A stretch of DNA of 39,216 bases, from the NCBI GenBank assembly GCA_030539175.1, contig JAUNSN010000001.1, forward strand, positions 23,470 through 62,685. The letters run 5' to 3'. The notes beneath the pieces were generated by a model. It had not been told where the DNA came from, searched no databases, and saw only the letters and a program-made list of their open reading frames with translations. This stretch comes from a bacterium. GTDB lineage: Bacteria; Bacillota_I; Bacilli_A; RF39; UBA660. How positions within the stretch are numbered: the first letter of the stretch is position 1; each line of letters opens with the position of its first letter. The translations under genes and the position numbers were made by a program. Positions 16,075-25,261 of the stretch are shown here, in pieces.

Positions 16075-18999
16075 ATGATTGATTATTTTGCTTTAGAAGT
16101 ACATAGTTGTTATGAAATGCTTAGTAGTTTAAACCATGTTTTTGATTTAATAAATCGGGCTAAAACTTTGAATTATCCAGCTATTGCTATTACTGATAGT
16201 AATATGTTTGGTGTTTTAGAATTTTATTTTGAATGTAAAAAGAATAATATTAAACCTATTATTGGATTACAAGTTAAGATAAATAATGGTTATATTTTAT
16301 TGTATGCTAAAACTAATAAAGGATATAAGAATTTAATTAAATTGTCTACCCTTTCTTATGAAAGTGATTTGACAGTTAGTAATTTACAAAAATATCAAGA
16401 AGATTTAATTCTAATTATACCTTCTTCTTTTTATAGTGATGAGATATTTAATATCTATGAAGATGCTTTTGTCGGTTATAACGATAAATTATCTATCACA
16501 AATGATAAAAAACATGTTTTTATTAATAATGTTGCTTATATAGATAAAGATGATGATATTTATTTAGATTATTTACAAATGATAAGAGATAATAAAAATG
16601 AAGGAAATATGACATTAGGTTTAAATAAGGGAAGATACTTATTAAGTAATGAAGAATATATTGTCAAAGTAAGGGATAAAGATATAATAAATTATAAATA
16701 TATTCTTGATAATTGTAATGTTGATATTGGTTATACTGACTCTTTATTACCAGTTTATGATGAAAGTATTGATGCTGATGAGTATTTGACTTATCTATGT
16801 AATAAAGGTCTAAAGAGACGTCTTAAAGGTAATGTGGATACTAATTATCAAGAAAGACTTAATTATGAATTAGATGTAATTAAAAAAATGGATTTTGGAA
16901 ATTATTTTTTAATTGTTTGGGACTATGTTAAGTTTGCTAAAACAAATAATATTTTAGTTGGTACAGGAAGGGGTAGTGCACCTAGTTCTTTAGTAAGTTA
17001 CTGTTTGGGAATTACAGATATTGATCCAATTAAGTATAATTTATTATTTGAAAGGTTTTTAAACCCAATGCGTGTTACTATGCCAGATATTGATATTGAC
17101 TTTGATGCCGATAAAAGAGAAGAAGTTGTTAACTATGTTAAACAAAGATATGGAGAAAAAAGAGTTGTAGGAATCGTTACTTTTTCTACTTTAAAAGCTA
17201 AACAAGTTATTAGAGATGTAGCTAGAGTATTAAATATTGATGTTTCTTTAATAGATGCGATTAATAAAAACTTAGATAATATGAGTTTAAAAAAAGCCAT
17301 TACTAGTAATAGCGAAATTAAAAGTTTAATTAAATCTTCTTATAGATTAAAAAAGTTATTTAATATAAGTCAGAAGTTAGAAAATCTTCCTAGACATACT
17401 TCAGTACATGCGGCCGCGATTGTTATGAGCAGATTAGATTTAGATGATATTATACCACTATATAAAAATGAAATGGGCGTATATTTATCAGCGTATAGTA
17501 TGAATTATTTAGAAGGACTTGGCTTATTAAAAATGGATTTTTTAGGATTGAAAAATTTAACATTGATTGATGAAGTTATAACTAATATTAGGCAAAAGGA
17601 AAACTTAAATATTACTTTTAATAATATTTTGTTAAATGATAAAGCGACATTAAAGCTATTTTATGATGTTAAAACTGATGGAATTTTTCAATTTGAATCA
17701 GCGGGAATGAAAAAGTTTTTGGAAAAATTAAAGATAGAAAGATTTGAAGATATTGTTGCGGCTATTGCTATGTTTAGACCTGGACCAATGGATAATATAG
17801 ATAGTTATGTTAAAAGACGTCATAAAGTAGAAAAAATAGATTATATAGATAATAGTTTACAAGAAGTATTAGAGGAAACTTATGGAATTATTGTTTATCA
17901 AGAACAAATAATGAAAATAGCTAGTATAATGGCAAAATATAGTTATGGAGAAGCAGATATATTACGAAGAGCTATGTCGAAGAAAAAAGAAGAAGTTTTA
18001 TTAGAAGAAAGAGAAAAGTTTATTACTAGAAGTATTAATAATCAATATAGTTTAGAAGTAGCTGATAAAGTATATAATTTGATTTTAAAGTTTGCTAATT
18101 ATGGATTTAATAAATCTCATGCGGTAAGTTATAGTGTTATTGCTTATAAATGTGCTTTTTTAAAAACTCATTTTTATAAATACTTTATGTGTAGTTTACT
18201 TAGTAATTGTATAGGAAGTGAAATAAAAACTAAGAATTATATTTTAGAAATTAAAAAATCTCATGTACTTCTCCTTCTACCTAATATTAATAGTAGTAAT
18301 AAAGGATATTGTGTCGAAGATAAAGGAATTAGATGTGGACTTGCTATTATTAAGAATATTGGAGCGATGACATGTGGTGACATATTAAAAGAACGGGAAA
18401 AAGGATTATTTAAAGGGTTTATTGACTTTGTAGTTAGAATGAAAAAAAGTTGTAATATTGGTAATAAAATTATTGTCAATTTAATTAATGCTGGTTGTTT
18501 TGATGATGGTGAATTTAATAGAAAAACTTTAATTAATAATTTAGATGTTGTAGTAAATTATGCCGAGTTAGTAGATGAAAATAGTTTGTTTGATGTAATG
18601 GAACCAACTATAATAATTGAAGATGAATATAATAAAAACGAACTTATAAATATGGAATATAATAGTTTTGGATTTTATTTAAGTAATCATCCCGTTAGTA
18701 AGTACAAAGGTGATGGTATAGTGGACTGTTGTAATATTATGAACTATTTTGATAAAAGAATAACTATTGTTGGTATAGTTGATCGAGTTAAAGAAATTGT
18801 CACTAAAAATGGTGAAGCAATGGCTTTTGTCTTGGTAAGTGATGAGTTTTATAATATTGATACAGTATTTTTTCCAAAAATATATAATAAGTTTGGTTTT
18901 ATTAAAAGGGGTAATATTTTAAAAATTACTGGCGTTGTTGAAAAAAGATATGACAAGTATAAGATTATTGTCAATAAATACGAAATTAAGAATAACTAG
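16075..18999 (+). CDS. dnaE: DNA polymerase III subunit alpha
   Basis: 974 residues, ATG after GGTGGTGGTTTGA. The catalytic aspartates lie in PDIDIDFD (D338, D340, D342); GTGRGSAPSSLVSY and FRPGPMDNIDSY are also typical. A C-terminal OB-fold (ITIVGIVDRVKEIVTKNG) is present. DnaE is an essential replicative polymerase subunit; in many Firmicutes it works beside PolC. The protein is shorter than the usual 1,100. The N-terminal PHP domain has lost metal ligands: the usual LHVHS reads LEVHS and the usual TDHGNM reads TDSNM, so the PHP active site is probably dead. Confidence 0.95.
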   Translation: MIDYFALEVHSCYEMLSSLNHVFDLINRAKTLNYPAIAITDSNMFGVLEFYFECKKNNIKPIIGLQVKINNGYILLYAKTNKGYKNLIKLSTLSYESDLTVSNLQKYQEDLILIIPSSFYSDEIFNIYEDAFVGYNDKLSITNDKKHVFINNVAYIDKDDDIYLDYLQMIRDNKNEGNMTLGLNKGRYLLSNEEYIVKVRDKDIINYKYILDNCNVDIGYTDSLLPVYDESIDADEYLTYLCNKGLKRRLKGNVDTNYQERLNYELDVIKKMDFGNYFLIVWDYVKFAKTNNILVGTGRGSAPSSLVSYCLGITDIDPIKYNLLFERFLNPMRVTMPDIDIDFDADKREEVVNYVKQRYGEKRVVGIVTFSTLKAKQVIRDVARVLNIDVSLIDAINKNLDNMSLKKAITSNSEIKSLIKSSYRLKKLFNISQKLENLPRHTSVHAAAIVMSRLDLDDIIPLYKNEMGVYLSAYSMNYLEGLGLLKMDFLGLKNLTLIDEVITNIRQKENLNITFNNILLNDKATLKLFYDVKTDGIFQFESAGMKKFLEKLKIERFEDIVAAIAMFRPGPMDNIDSYVKRRHKVEKIDYIDNSLQEVLEETYGIIVYQEQIMKIASIMAKYSYGEADILRRAMSKKKEEVLLEEREKFITRSINNQYSLEVADKVYNLILKFANYGFNKSHAVSYSVIAYKCAFLKTHFYKYFMCSLLSNCIGSEIKTKNYILEIKKSHVLLLLPNINSSNKGYCVEDKGIRCGLAIIKNIGAMTCGDILKEREKGLFKGFIDFVVRMKKSCNIGNKIIVNLINAGCFDDGEFNRKTLINNLDVVVNYAELVDENSLFDVMEPTIIIEDEYNKNELINMEYNSFGFYLSNHPVSKYKGDGIVDCCNIMNYFDKRITIVGIVDRVKEIVTKNGEAMAFVLVSDEFYNIDTVFFPKIYNKFGFIKRGNILKITGVVEKRYDKYKIIVNKYEIKNN

Positions 19000-19020
19000 G
19001 ATATAATTCTTAGTTATTTT
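18989..19020 (+). terminator. Intrinsic terminator of dnaE
   Basis: AATAACTA (18991-18998) pairs with TAGTTATT (19011-19018), with inner pairs and a six-base loop, then TTTTATATTTGTTT. It overlaps the dnaE stop. Confidence 0.75.
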
Positions 19021-19113
19021 ATATTTGTTTGCTTACTTTATTACAATTAATAACCGATACAAAATATCATATGTTATTTTTTTAAACTTTAGTGAATATT
19101 TTTGTTATTTTTA

Positions 19114-19122
19114 TGATATAAT
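19114..19122 (+). promoter_or_regulatory. Extended -10 promoter before the 126-residue unknown gene
   Basis: TGATATAAT with a perfect -10 (19117-19122) and an extended TG. I see no good -35 at the normal distance. Confidence 0.5.
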
Positions 19123-19152
19123 AAGTTATCGTTACGGAAAGAAGGCGATAAT

Positions 19153-19533
19153 ATGAACGAAAAACAAGTATATATAACTTTAAGAGATTTATTTTCTGAT
19201 ACGACTAACTGTTTGTCTTTGGACAATGTACTTTCAGCTCTTAATTTTGATAATGATATTACATCTGAGGAATTAATAAAAATAATTAATGAAAGTTGTT
19301 TTTTTTCCTATTCACCTAAAACAAATTATGTTATTTTAAAACCAACAAAAAAAATGACTGAGTTGGCAAAAAAGATTTTTGAATTGCAAGTTAATGGTAA
19401 TGATGATAAAACAAATTATTATAGAATTCAACTAACTGAATTAAGAGATAACAACAAAAAGCTAATAATTGCAAATTTAGAAAAATGGATTGATGAAAAT
19501 AGTAAAAAAAATATTAAGAGTTTATCTAAATGA
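19153..19533 (+). CDS. Unknown protein, 126 residues
   Basis: ATG preceded by GAAGGCGATA, with its own promoter and terminator, so it is a single-gene unit. The protein is charged and has no membrane segment. The first half (LRDLFSDTTNCLSLDNVLSALNF, then SEELIKIINES and a beta hairpin around FFSYSPKTNYVILKPT) suggests a winged-helix-like fold; the last 50 residues look like helices. I do not recognise a family, and DNA binding is only a possibility. Confidence 0.75.
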   Translation: MNEKQVYITLRDLFSDTTNCLSLDNVLSALNFDNDITSEELIKIINESCFFSYSPKTNYVILKPTKKMTELAKKIFELQVNGNDDKTNYYRIQLTELRDNNKKLIIANLEKWIDENSKKNIKSLSK

Positions 19534-19554
19534 AATGGTGTTTACCATTTCATT
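19529..19554. terminator. Bidirectional terminator between converging genes
   Basis: An 11-base perfect stem (19529-19539 and 19544-19554) with the loop GTTT. It follows the stop of the unknown + strand gene and ends 18 bases from the pseudouridine synthase stop on the other strand. Confidence 0.75.
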
Positions 19555-19572
19555 CTTATTCTTAATATTTTT

Positions 19573-20247
19573 TTAATGCAATGTTTTGTTATTAAATAAA
19601 GTAAAAGGATATCTATTTGGTAGTGGTATATCAAATATCATCTTCTCTTTTGTTGTTGGATGTATGAAGCTTAGTCCTTTAGCAAATAAAGCAATATTAT
19701 CCTTTGTTTTAGAAAAATTATATTTATAGTCGGCATATAAAGGATTATTTCTTGATGAAAATTGTACCCTTATTTGATGAGAACGACCAGTTATAAGGTT
19801 TATTTCTAATAAAGATAAGTTATTGATAGTTGCAACTTTTTTATAGTTTAATATCGCTAATTTCCCTTTATCTTTACTAGTAACATAACTAATATTATCT
19901 TTCTTATTTTTTATTAAATAATCTGTTAAAGTACCCTCATTAGCAATATTATTTTGTACTACGGCGTAATAAGTTTTTATAAATGTCTTTTCCCTAATTT
20001 GTTTTGATAAGCGTGCTGCAGCTTTAGAAGTTTTTGCCAACACCATTAATCCACCTACTGGCCTATCAAGGCGATGAACTATTGCTAAATAAACATTGCC
20101 TGGTTTATTATACTTATCTTTTAAATACTGTTTTAATATTGTTTGTATATCTTTATCATTACTTATATCGGCCTGAACAGGAACATTTGGAAGTTTGTCA
20201 ATAACAATTATGTGATTATCTTCGTATATTATTTTCAATTCTTCCAT
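19573..20247 (-). CDS. RluC/RluD-family pseudouridine synthase
   Basis: 224 residues from the ATG at 20247; a GTG at 20256 is also in frame. The catalytic signature is AIVHRLDRPVGGLMVLAKT, with D61, and the later GRSHQIRVQFSS is the typical RNA-binding motif. There is no N-terminal S4 domain, so it is of the short type that acts on rRNA or tRNA; the exact target cannot be read from sequence. Its start overlaps the end of the upstream methyltransferase gene by 32 bases, so the two RNA-modification genes are co-expressed. Confidence 0.9.
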   Translation of the reverse strand: MEELKIIYEDNHIIVIDKLPNVPVQADISNDKDIQTILKQYLKDKYNKPGNVYLAIVHRLDRPVGGLMVLAKTSKAAARLSKQIREKTFIKTYYAVVQNNIANEGTLTDYLIKNKKDNISYVTSKDKGKLAILNYKKVATINNLSLLEINLITGRSHQIRVQFSSRNNPLYADYKYNFSKTKDNIALFAKGLSFIHPTTKEKMIFDIPLPNRYPFTLFNNKTLH

Positions 20248-21085
20248 AAATCCCACACGGTAAAATTAAATCGCCATCTGTTACTGGTAACCCTATTTCT
20301 CCTGCTGTTATACTTGCTTCTTGAAATGTTAATTTCAAAAGATTTGATAAAGATATTGAGGAAAATCCAGTTGTATAACAATTAATTAATACGAAAAGGT
20401 AATCATCTGCTAGTATTTCTTTAATTTTCTCTAAGATATTGACTAAGTTATTTTCTAACTTCCATACTTCTTTGTTAGGTCCTCTTCCATAACTAGGTGG
20501 ATCTAATATTACTACTTGATATTTTCTCTTTCTTCTTTTTTCTCTTTCAATAAATTTAATAGCATCCTCAGTAATATATCTAACTGTCTTACTACTTAGA
20601 TTATTTAACTTGATATTTTCCTTGGCCCATTCATTAATTTTCTTTGAAGCATCAACGTGAACTACTTCTGTAGCTTTAGTTGAAGCTAATGCTACAGTCG
20701 CCGCACCTGTATAACCAAAAAGATTTAAGGCATTTATTTCTTGTAAATTACTAGCATTAATTTTCTTAATAATATAATCCCAATTGGTAGCTTGTTCGGG
20801 AAATAGCCCAACGTGTTTAAAGTTAGTTGGATACACCCTAAATTTTAAATTCTTATAATTCACAATCCAATGTGAAGTAGGTTTATTTTTAAATTCCCAA
20901 TATCCCCCACCCTCTTTACTTCGATGGTAATAGCCATCATATTTATTCCATTGGTTACTCTTTTTTATTTTCCATATTATTTGTGGATCAGGCCTTACTA
21001 ATATAATATTATTAAATCTTTCTAGTTTTTCTCCATTACTTGTTGATATACATTCATAATCTTGCCATTCATCACTTATTATCAT
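20216..21085 (-). CDS. Class I SAM-dependent methyltransferase, RlmI/RlmK type
   Basis: 289 residues. The SAM-binding motif I is LNLFGYTGAAT (120-130), an acidic residue follows in VVHVDAS, and LDPPSYGRGP (194-203) is the motif near the active site in the rRNA methyltransferases of this group. The N-terminal 90 residues are beta-rich (WVxxY-like pattern around GGGYWEFKNKP) rather than a PUA domain. The likely target is rRNA, but the base is not predictable. It is followed directly by the pseudouridine synthase. Confidence 0.85.
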   Translation of the reverse strand: MIISDEWQDYECISTSNGEKLERFNNIILVRPDPQIIWKIKKSNQWNKYDGYYHRSKEGGGYWEFKNKPTSHWIVNYKNLKFRVYPTNFKHVGLFPEQATNWDYIIKKINASNLQEINALNLFGYTGAATVALASTKATEVVHVDASKKINEWAKENIKLNNLSSKTVRYITEDAIKFIEREKRRKRKYQVVILDPPSYGRGPNKEVWKLENNLVNILEKIKEILADDYLFVLINCYTTGFSSISLSNLLKLTFQEASITAGEIGLPVTDGDLILPCGIYGRIENNIRR

Positions 21086-21120
21086 AATTATCTTTCCTTT
21101 CTATGGATGGAATCGTTTAT

Positions 21121-21150
21121 ATTGTAACACGTTTTTTTCTTTAAAGTCTA
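21121..21150 (-). promoter_or_regulatory. Probable promoter of the methyltransferase/pseudouridine synthase pair
   Basis: TAGACT (21145-21150), 18-base spacer, TACAAT (21121-21126) with TGT before it (extended -10). Confidence 0.45.
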
Positions 21151-21233
21151 TATTTTTATAATTTATATGTAAACTAGTTGTATAGATGATTTATTTTTTA
21201 TTCTTTTTGTATTATACTTATTATGGTGATGAT

Positions 21234-22250
21234 ATGAACGATAGTGATAGTGAGTTAGTATTAGTAGTTGATGATAAGACGGATTTTAATACCATTAGTG
21301 ATGATGTTAAATATATTAAATTTAATATTGATGTAATTAATAAAGAAATAATTAAATACTTTATAAATAATGGAAAAGATTATTATTACTCTGATGGGTA
21401 TGTGTATGTTAGTTATGATACTTTTGTTTTAGGTAATGAAAAAATTAAAAAGATATTAGAGGGAATTGATAATAATTTTAATGAACTAGAAATTGTTAGA
21501 TATTTATATATTCGTATTGGAAAATTAATTAACTATGATATTAATAATGATTTTTATAAAAATGATAAATTTTCTTTTAATAAGATGACTACAGCTAATA
21601 ATATTTGGGGATGTATATCTAGTGGATCTGCTTCTAATTATGGGGTTGCTCATTTATTTAGATATCTTTGTTTGCTTTGTAATATTAATTGTGAGGTAAT
21701 TACTGTTGATGATAAAGGTACTTTAGCAAATAAGCTAAATATTATAATTAATAATAAAAATAAATGCTTATTAGTTAATTTAATGAAAGATATTCACTTA
21801 ATACAAGCTAACTTTAAGACAAAATACTTTGGAGCATTTAATAATGATATTCAGTTAGATACAAAAGTAGGTTATATTGTCGATAACTATAATGATGATA
21901 AAATACGTTATGTTATAGAGGATTCTCCTGAATATGATATTTTATCTGTTCTAAATAAAATTAAAAGTTCTATTGATATGATTGGTATTGGTCAAGTAGA
22001 ATTAGGTTCTATATGTTCTAATATATTAAATAGTTGTAACTTTTTTGATGTTACTGTTAATAATTTATATATGATTGATATATATAATGGCCAAAGAGAA
22101 CACTTTGTTATGTTTACTCATTGTGGAAAACATTATAGCTTAAGTTATTCTAAAGGAAGATTTGTTGAATTAACTAACGATGATATAAGAAGTAGTATTG
22201 ATAAAATGCGAATTGGTATTTATCTTAATGAAGAAATACCTGGTATATAA
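21234..22250 (+). CDS. Transglutaminase-like protein, active site uncertain
   Basis: 338 residues from the ATG at 21234, which has GGTGAT just upstream; the open frame extends to 21186, but those codons are a T-rich stretch likely to be promoter. The pattern IVRYLYIRIGKLINYDIN, then GCISSGSASNYGVAHLFRYLCLLCNINCEVITV, resembles the start and the catalytic-cysteine helix of transglutaminase-like proteins (papain-fold). The following His and Asp motifs are not clear (LVNLMKDIHLIQANF), so catalysis is doubtful. There is no signal peptide, so it is cytosolic. It stands alone between converging and diverging neighbours. The fold assignment is moderate. Confidence 0.6.
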   Translation: MNDSDSELVLVVDDKTDFNTISDDVKYIKFNIDVINKEIIKYFINNGKDYYYSDGYVYVSYDTFVLGNEKIKKILEGIDNNFNELEIVRYLYIRIGKLINYDINNDFYKNDKFSFNKMTTANNIWGCISSGSASNYGVAHLFRYLCLLCNINCEVITVDDKGTLANKLNIIINNKNKCLLVNLMKDIHLIQANFKTKYFGAFNNDIQLDTKVGYIVDNYNDDKIRYVIEDSPEYDILSVLNKIKSSIDMIGIGQVELGSICSNILNSCNFFDVTVNNLYMIDIYNGQREHFVMFTHCGKHYSLSYSKGRFVELTNDDIRSSIDKMRIGIYLNEEIPGI

Positions 22251-22288
22251 AAAATAAAGGTTTTATTAAAATACCTTTATTTTTTATA
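22246..22288. terminator. Bidirectional terminator
   Basis: A perfect 16-base stem (22246-22261 and 22273-22288) with A runs on the left and T runs on the right, lying between the converging transglutaminase-like and galU genes. Confidence 0.9.
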
Positions 22289-22290
22289 TA

Positions 22291-23109
22291 CTATTTAATT
22301 TCTTTGCTGGCAAAATAATTAAATGCATTGAAGTAGCCCTTCTTACTTCCCGTATCAAAATATGTGGCTTTTATTTTGCAAGCATAAAATGGATAATTAT
22401 CTTTCATCATTAGATGCATTGCATCAGGTAATTGATATTCTCCTTTAGCAGGCTCGACTATATCAATATAGTCAAATATTTCTTTAGTTAAAATGTATCG
22501 ACCTAATCCAGCAGTTGTTGATGGTGTCTCTTCCATTTTTGGTTTTTCAACTATTTGCTTTATTCTTCCTGCCTTTTTATCAGAATATTCAATTATGCCA
22601 TATTTACTAACATCTTCTTTTTTTACTTCTTGTGTACCAATAATACAACTATTAGTTTTTTTATATAATTCAATTAATTGCTTTAATGCGGGATTTTCTT
22701 CACTTTCCATTACATCATCACCAAACATTACAGCAAATGGCGAAGTGCCTACAAAGCTTTTGGCAAGTTTTATTGCATGTCCACTTCCTAATGGTTCTCC
22801 TTGACGAATAAAATAGATATTTAAATTAGGTTTTATATTTTTTATAATTTCTAATTCTTTAACTTTATTTCTTTGTTCTAAAGTAGTCTCTAATTCAAAG
22901 TTCTTATCAAAATAATCCTCAATACATTTTTTATAACTACTAGTAATTAAAAGTATATCAGTTATTCCTGAATTATATGCTTCTTCTATTATGTATGCTA
23001 ATGTAGGTTTACTTCCCAAAGGTAACATTTCCTTAGGAATACTTTTCGTTATTGGTAACATTCTTGTTCCAAAACCAGCAACAGGTATTATCGCTTTAGT
23101 TATTTCCAT
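22291..23109 (-). CDS. galU: UTP-glucose-1-phosphate uridylyltransferase
   Basis: 272 residues, ATG after GAAAGGAAGAA. The nucleotide-binding N-terminus is canonical: PVAGFGTRMLPITKSIPKEMLP. GSGHAIKLAK, FGDDV, KYGIIEYS, VEKP, GRYILT, GEYQLPDA and YFDTGSKKGY complete the GalU pattern. It makes UDP-glucose for cell-surface glycans and glycolipids. Length is near the usual 290. The gene directly upstream is a paralogue, 22 bases away, and the two are probably one transcript. Confidence 0.93.
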   Translation of the reverse strand: MEITKAIIPVAGFGTRMLPITKSIPKEMLPLGSKPTLAYIIEEAYNSGITDILLITSSYKKCIEDYFDKNFELETTLEQRNKVKELEIIKNIKPNLNIYFIRQGEPLGSGHAIKLAKSFVGTSPFAVMFGDDVMESEENPALKQLIELYKKTNSCIIGTQEVKKEDVSKYGIIEYSDKKAGRIKQIVEKPKMEETPSTTAGLGRYILTKEIFDYIDIVEPAKGEYQLPDAMHLMMKDNYPFYACKIKATYFDTGSKKGYFNAFNYFASKEIK

Positions 23110-23131
23110 TTATTCTTTCCTTCTTTCTTTT

Positions 23132-24034
23132 TTAGGGGAGCTTTCTTACAAGAGATTTGTGAGATTCTTTTTTTCCATATACTTCATTCAATACTCTAAT
23201 CATAGTTTCTGATGGAATTGTTTTAATCGCCTCGGTTAATAATAATTCTGCATCTTCAAGGTTTTGCATGGCAAATATTAAATATGCTTTAGCATATGCA
23301 TATGGATTGCCAGTATCAAGATATGTTACTCCTTTATATGGGTATGCCATAAAGTTAAAGCCTTGAAGAATCAATTCTTTTATTGCATCGACAATTTGAT
23401 ATTCACCTCCAGCTCCTTTTGGTAAATTTTCCATAACATTAAAAAATTGTCTTGGTACAATATATCTACCGATACCTGCTAAATTCGATGGTGCTTCACT
23501 GGGTTGTGGCTTTTCGACAAAGTCTACGATATCACCATTTTCATTAGTTTTTGCTATACCATATTTAGATATATCTTTTGTTTCAACTCGCAAACAACCA
23601 ACTGCACATTTCTTAGTTGTTTCGTGTTGATAAATTAATTGTTGTAGTGGTAATTCTAAACAATCTGAATCAAACAAATCATCTGGGAATGCAACGGCAA
23701 AGTTTTCGTCATCACCTACAAAATTTTTAGCTAAGTTTATAGCATGCGCATTACCTTTCTTCTCTTTTTGAATGATATATGTAAAATTAACTGTTTCATA
23801 ATTTCCTTTTTCTTTTTCTCTTATAAAATATTCTTCTATATTTTCTTTATTACTGTCATTAACTATTACACATATATCAGTAATTCCTGCTTGAATTGCT
23901 TCTCTAACTATTAAGCCAATAGCGGGAAGAATTGTTCCTTCTATAAAAAACGGCATCATTGGTTTTGCTACCCAATGTACCCCTAACCTAGTTCCATTTC
24001 CAGCCGCAGGTATTATTAATTTTGTAATTGTCAT
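23132..24034 (-). CDS. GalU-like nucleotidyltransferase, divergent paralogue
   Basis: 300 residues, ATG after AAAAGGAG. The fold and order of motifs follow GalU (IPAAGNGTRLG, GNAHAINLAKNFVG, FPDDL, KYGIAKTN, VEKPQPSEAPS, GIGRYIV, GEYQIVDAI, YLDTGNPYAYAKAY). But the segment that in GalU reads PxTKxIPKEMLP is VHWVAKPMMPFF, so the sugar-phosphate-binding loop differs. It may use another sugar 1-phosphate or be a regulatory partner of the neighbouring GalU. Confidence 0.85.
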   Translation of the reverse strand: MTITKLIIPAAGNGTRLGVHWVAKPMMPFFIEGTILPAIGLIVREAIQAGITDICVIVNDSNKENIEEYFIREKEKGNYETVNFTYIIQKEKKGNAHAINLAKNFVGDDENFAVAFPDDLFDSDCLELPLQQLIYQHETTKKCAVGCLRVETKDISKYGIAKTNENGDIVDFVEKPQPSEAPSNLAGIGRYIVPRQFFNVMENLPKGAGGEYQIVDAIKELILQGFNFMAYPYKGVTYLDTGNPYAYAKAYLIFAMQNLEDAELLLTEAIKTIPSETMIRVLNEVYGKKESHKSLVRKLP

Positions 24035-24173
24035 AATATAAATTCATCTCCTTTTTCTATATGGCAATTATTTTAACATATTCTTAATAAAAAGTACAGT
24101 TTTTATATTAAAACCCTCTGTTTCAATTATACTATATTTATTTTGATAAAGATAGGTTTTATACTATATTAAA

Positions 24174-24202
24174 AGTAGATAGATTATATTAACCTATCTA
24201 CT
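24174..24202 (-). terminator. Hairpin at the end of the dehydratase-related pair
   Basis: AGTAGATAG (24174-24182) pairs with CTATCTACT (24194-24202), extending inwards with one mismatch. It overlaps the stop of the gene ending at 24194. Confidence 0.55.
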
Positions 24203-25261
24203 ATTTCTTTTATTTATTAACATATCATAAAATGCTTCTATTCTAGTTATCATACCAGTTTCAGAATCACTAGCATCAAAACTAAAATGAACTACAGGTA
24301 TATCATAATCACTAGATATTTTATCTAAAATACTAGTCGCATTCAATTCTGGTGTACATCCAAATGACTTTATATGGACAATCCCATCATATTTCTTTTT
24401 AGCATACTTAAGAGTTAAAGCTACACTTTCAGTCGCATCTGCACCTAAATGATATTTAATATAATGTCTTGCTTTATATAAATAATATCTTAATTTAAAT
24501 TTCTTTTGAAGTAATAAATAAGTCATAGTTGTATGCCTTGTTATTTCCACATTATAATCCATTAACTTTTGTTCTATATTATAACTACTGTATGGTTCCA
24601 TTAAGGAATATAACTCGCCTAACATTACTACTTTTAGATGATTACTAGGTTTGTTTATTTTTATATTCTTATATATTTTCTTATATTTAAAATATAAGCT
24701 TATTGTTTTTATTATTCCTGTTGTTTGTAATAACTTCTTTTCATATATTGTTTTTTGTTGTTTAAAGCTACTTTTCACTTCTTCAAAAGGACTTAATTTA
24801 CGATAATACTTGTCAAGTAAATCCATAGTTACTAAAATTGTTAATGCACTTATAAGATAATAAAAATATTTAAAAATATTTAATTTATGGTTTTGCTGTT
24901 TAGCAAACTTATATATTTTAAATATAGATACATGGTTATTATGAATAAAATTAACAAAAGTAAACTTATAACCTAAATCACGTAATATTTGTTCTTGTAA
25001 TTCTGCATAATATCCATATCTACATCCTCCTCCAGCTTGTACTAAAATATTAGCTTTTTGTTCTAATGCTTCAATGTAATTTCCTAAATTATATTTAAAA
25101 GGAACACAGACAAAGTCTGGTGAATATTTACAACCAAGATTTTTTGTTTTCTTTGTTATTGGTGGGGGGACTAGTATTTCTTGATTAGTAATATTAGAAA
25201 AAAAGTATTTAACGGGGATATAGTAAGAGCCAATATGGGGAAAACTAATAATCTTACTCAT
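24194..25261 (-). CDS. 2-hydroxyacyl-CoA dehydratase-related protein (CoA protein activase type)
   Basis: 355 residues, ATG after AAGGAGAAAC. Recognisable blocks are ISFPHIGSYYIPVKYFF, PPPITKKTKNLGCKYSPDFVCVPFKYNLGNYIEALE, VQAGGGCRYGYYAELQEQILRDLGY and, near the end, IVHIKSFGCTPELNA and HFSFDASDSETGMITRIEAF. These are shared with the radical-chemistry (R)-2-hydroxyacyl-CoA dehydratase family; the cysteines in CVPFK, GGGCRYG and SFGCTPE are likely iron-sulfur ligands. Function in Firmicutes pairs like this is not established. It overlaps the next gene upstream by eight bases. Confidence 0.8.
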   Translation of the reverse strand: MSKIISFPHIGSYYIPVKYFFSNITNQEILVPPPITKKTKNLGCKYSPDFVCVPFKYNLGNYIEALEQKANILVQAGGGCRYGYYAELQEQILRDLGYKFTFVNFIHNNHVSIFKIYKFAKQQNHKLNIFKYFYYLISALTILVTMDLLDKYYRKLSPFEEVKSSFKQQKTIYEKKLLQTTGIIKTISLYFKYKKIYKNIKINKPSNHLKVVMLGELYSLMEPYSSYNIEQKLMDYNVEITRHTTMTYLLLQKKFKLRYYLYKARHYIKYHLGADATESVALTLKYAKKKYDGIVHIKSFGCTPELNATSILDKISSDYDIPVVHFSFDASDSETGMITRIEAFYDMLINKRNSR

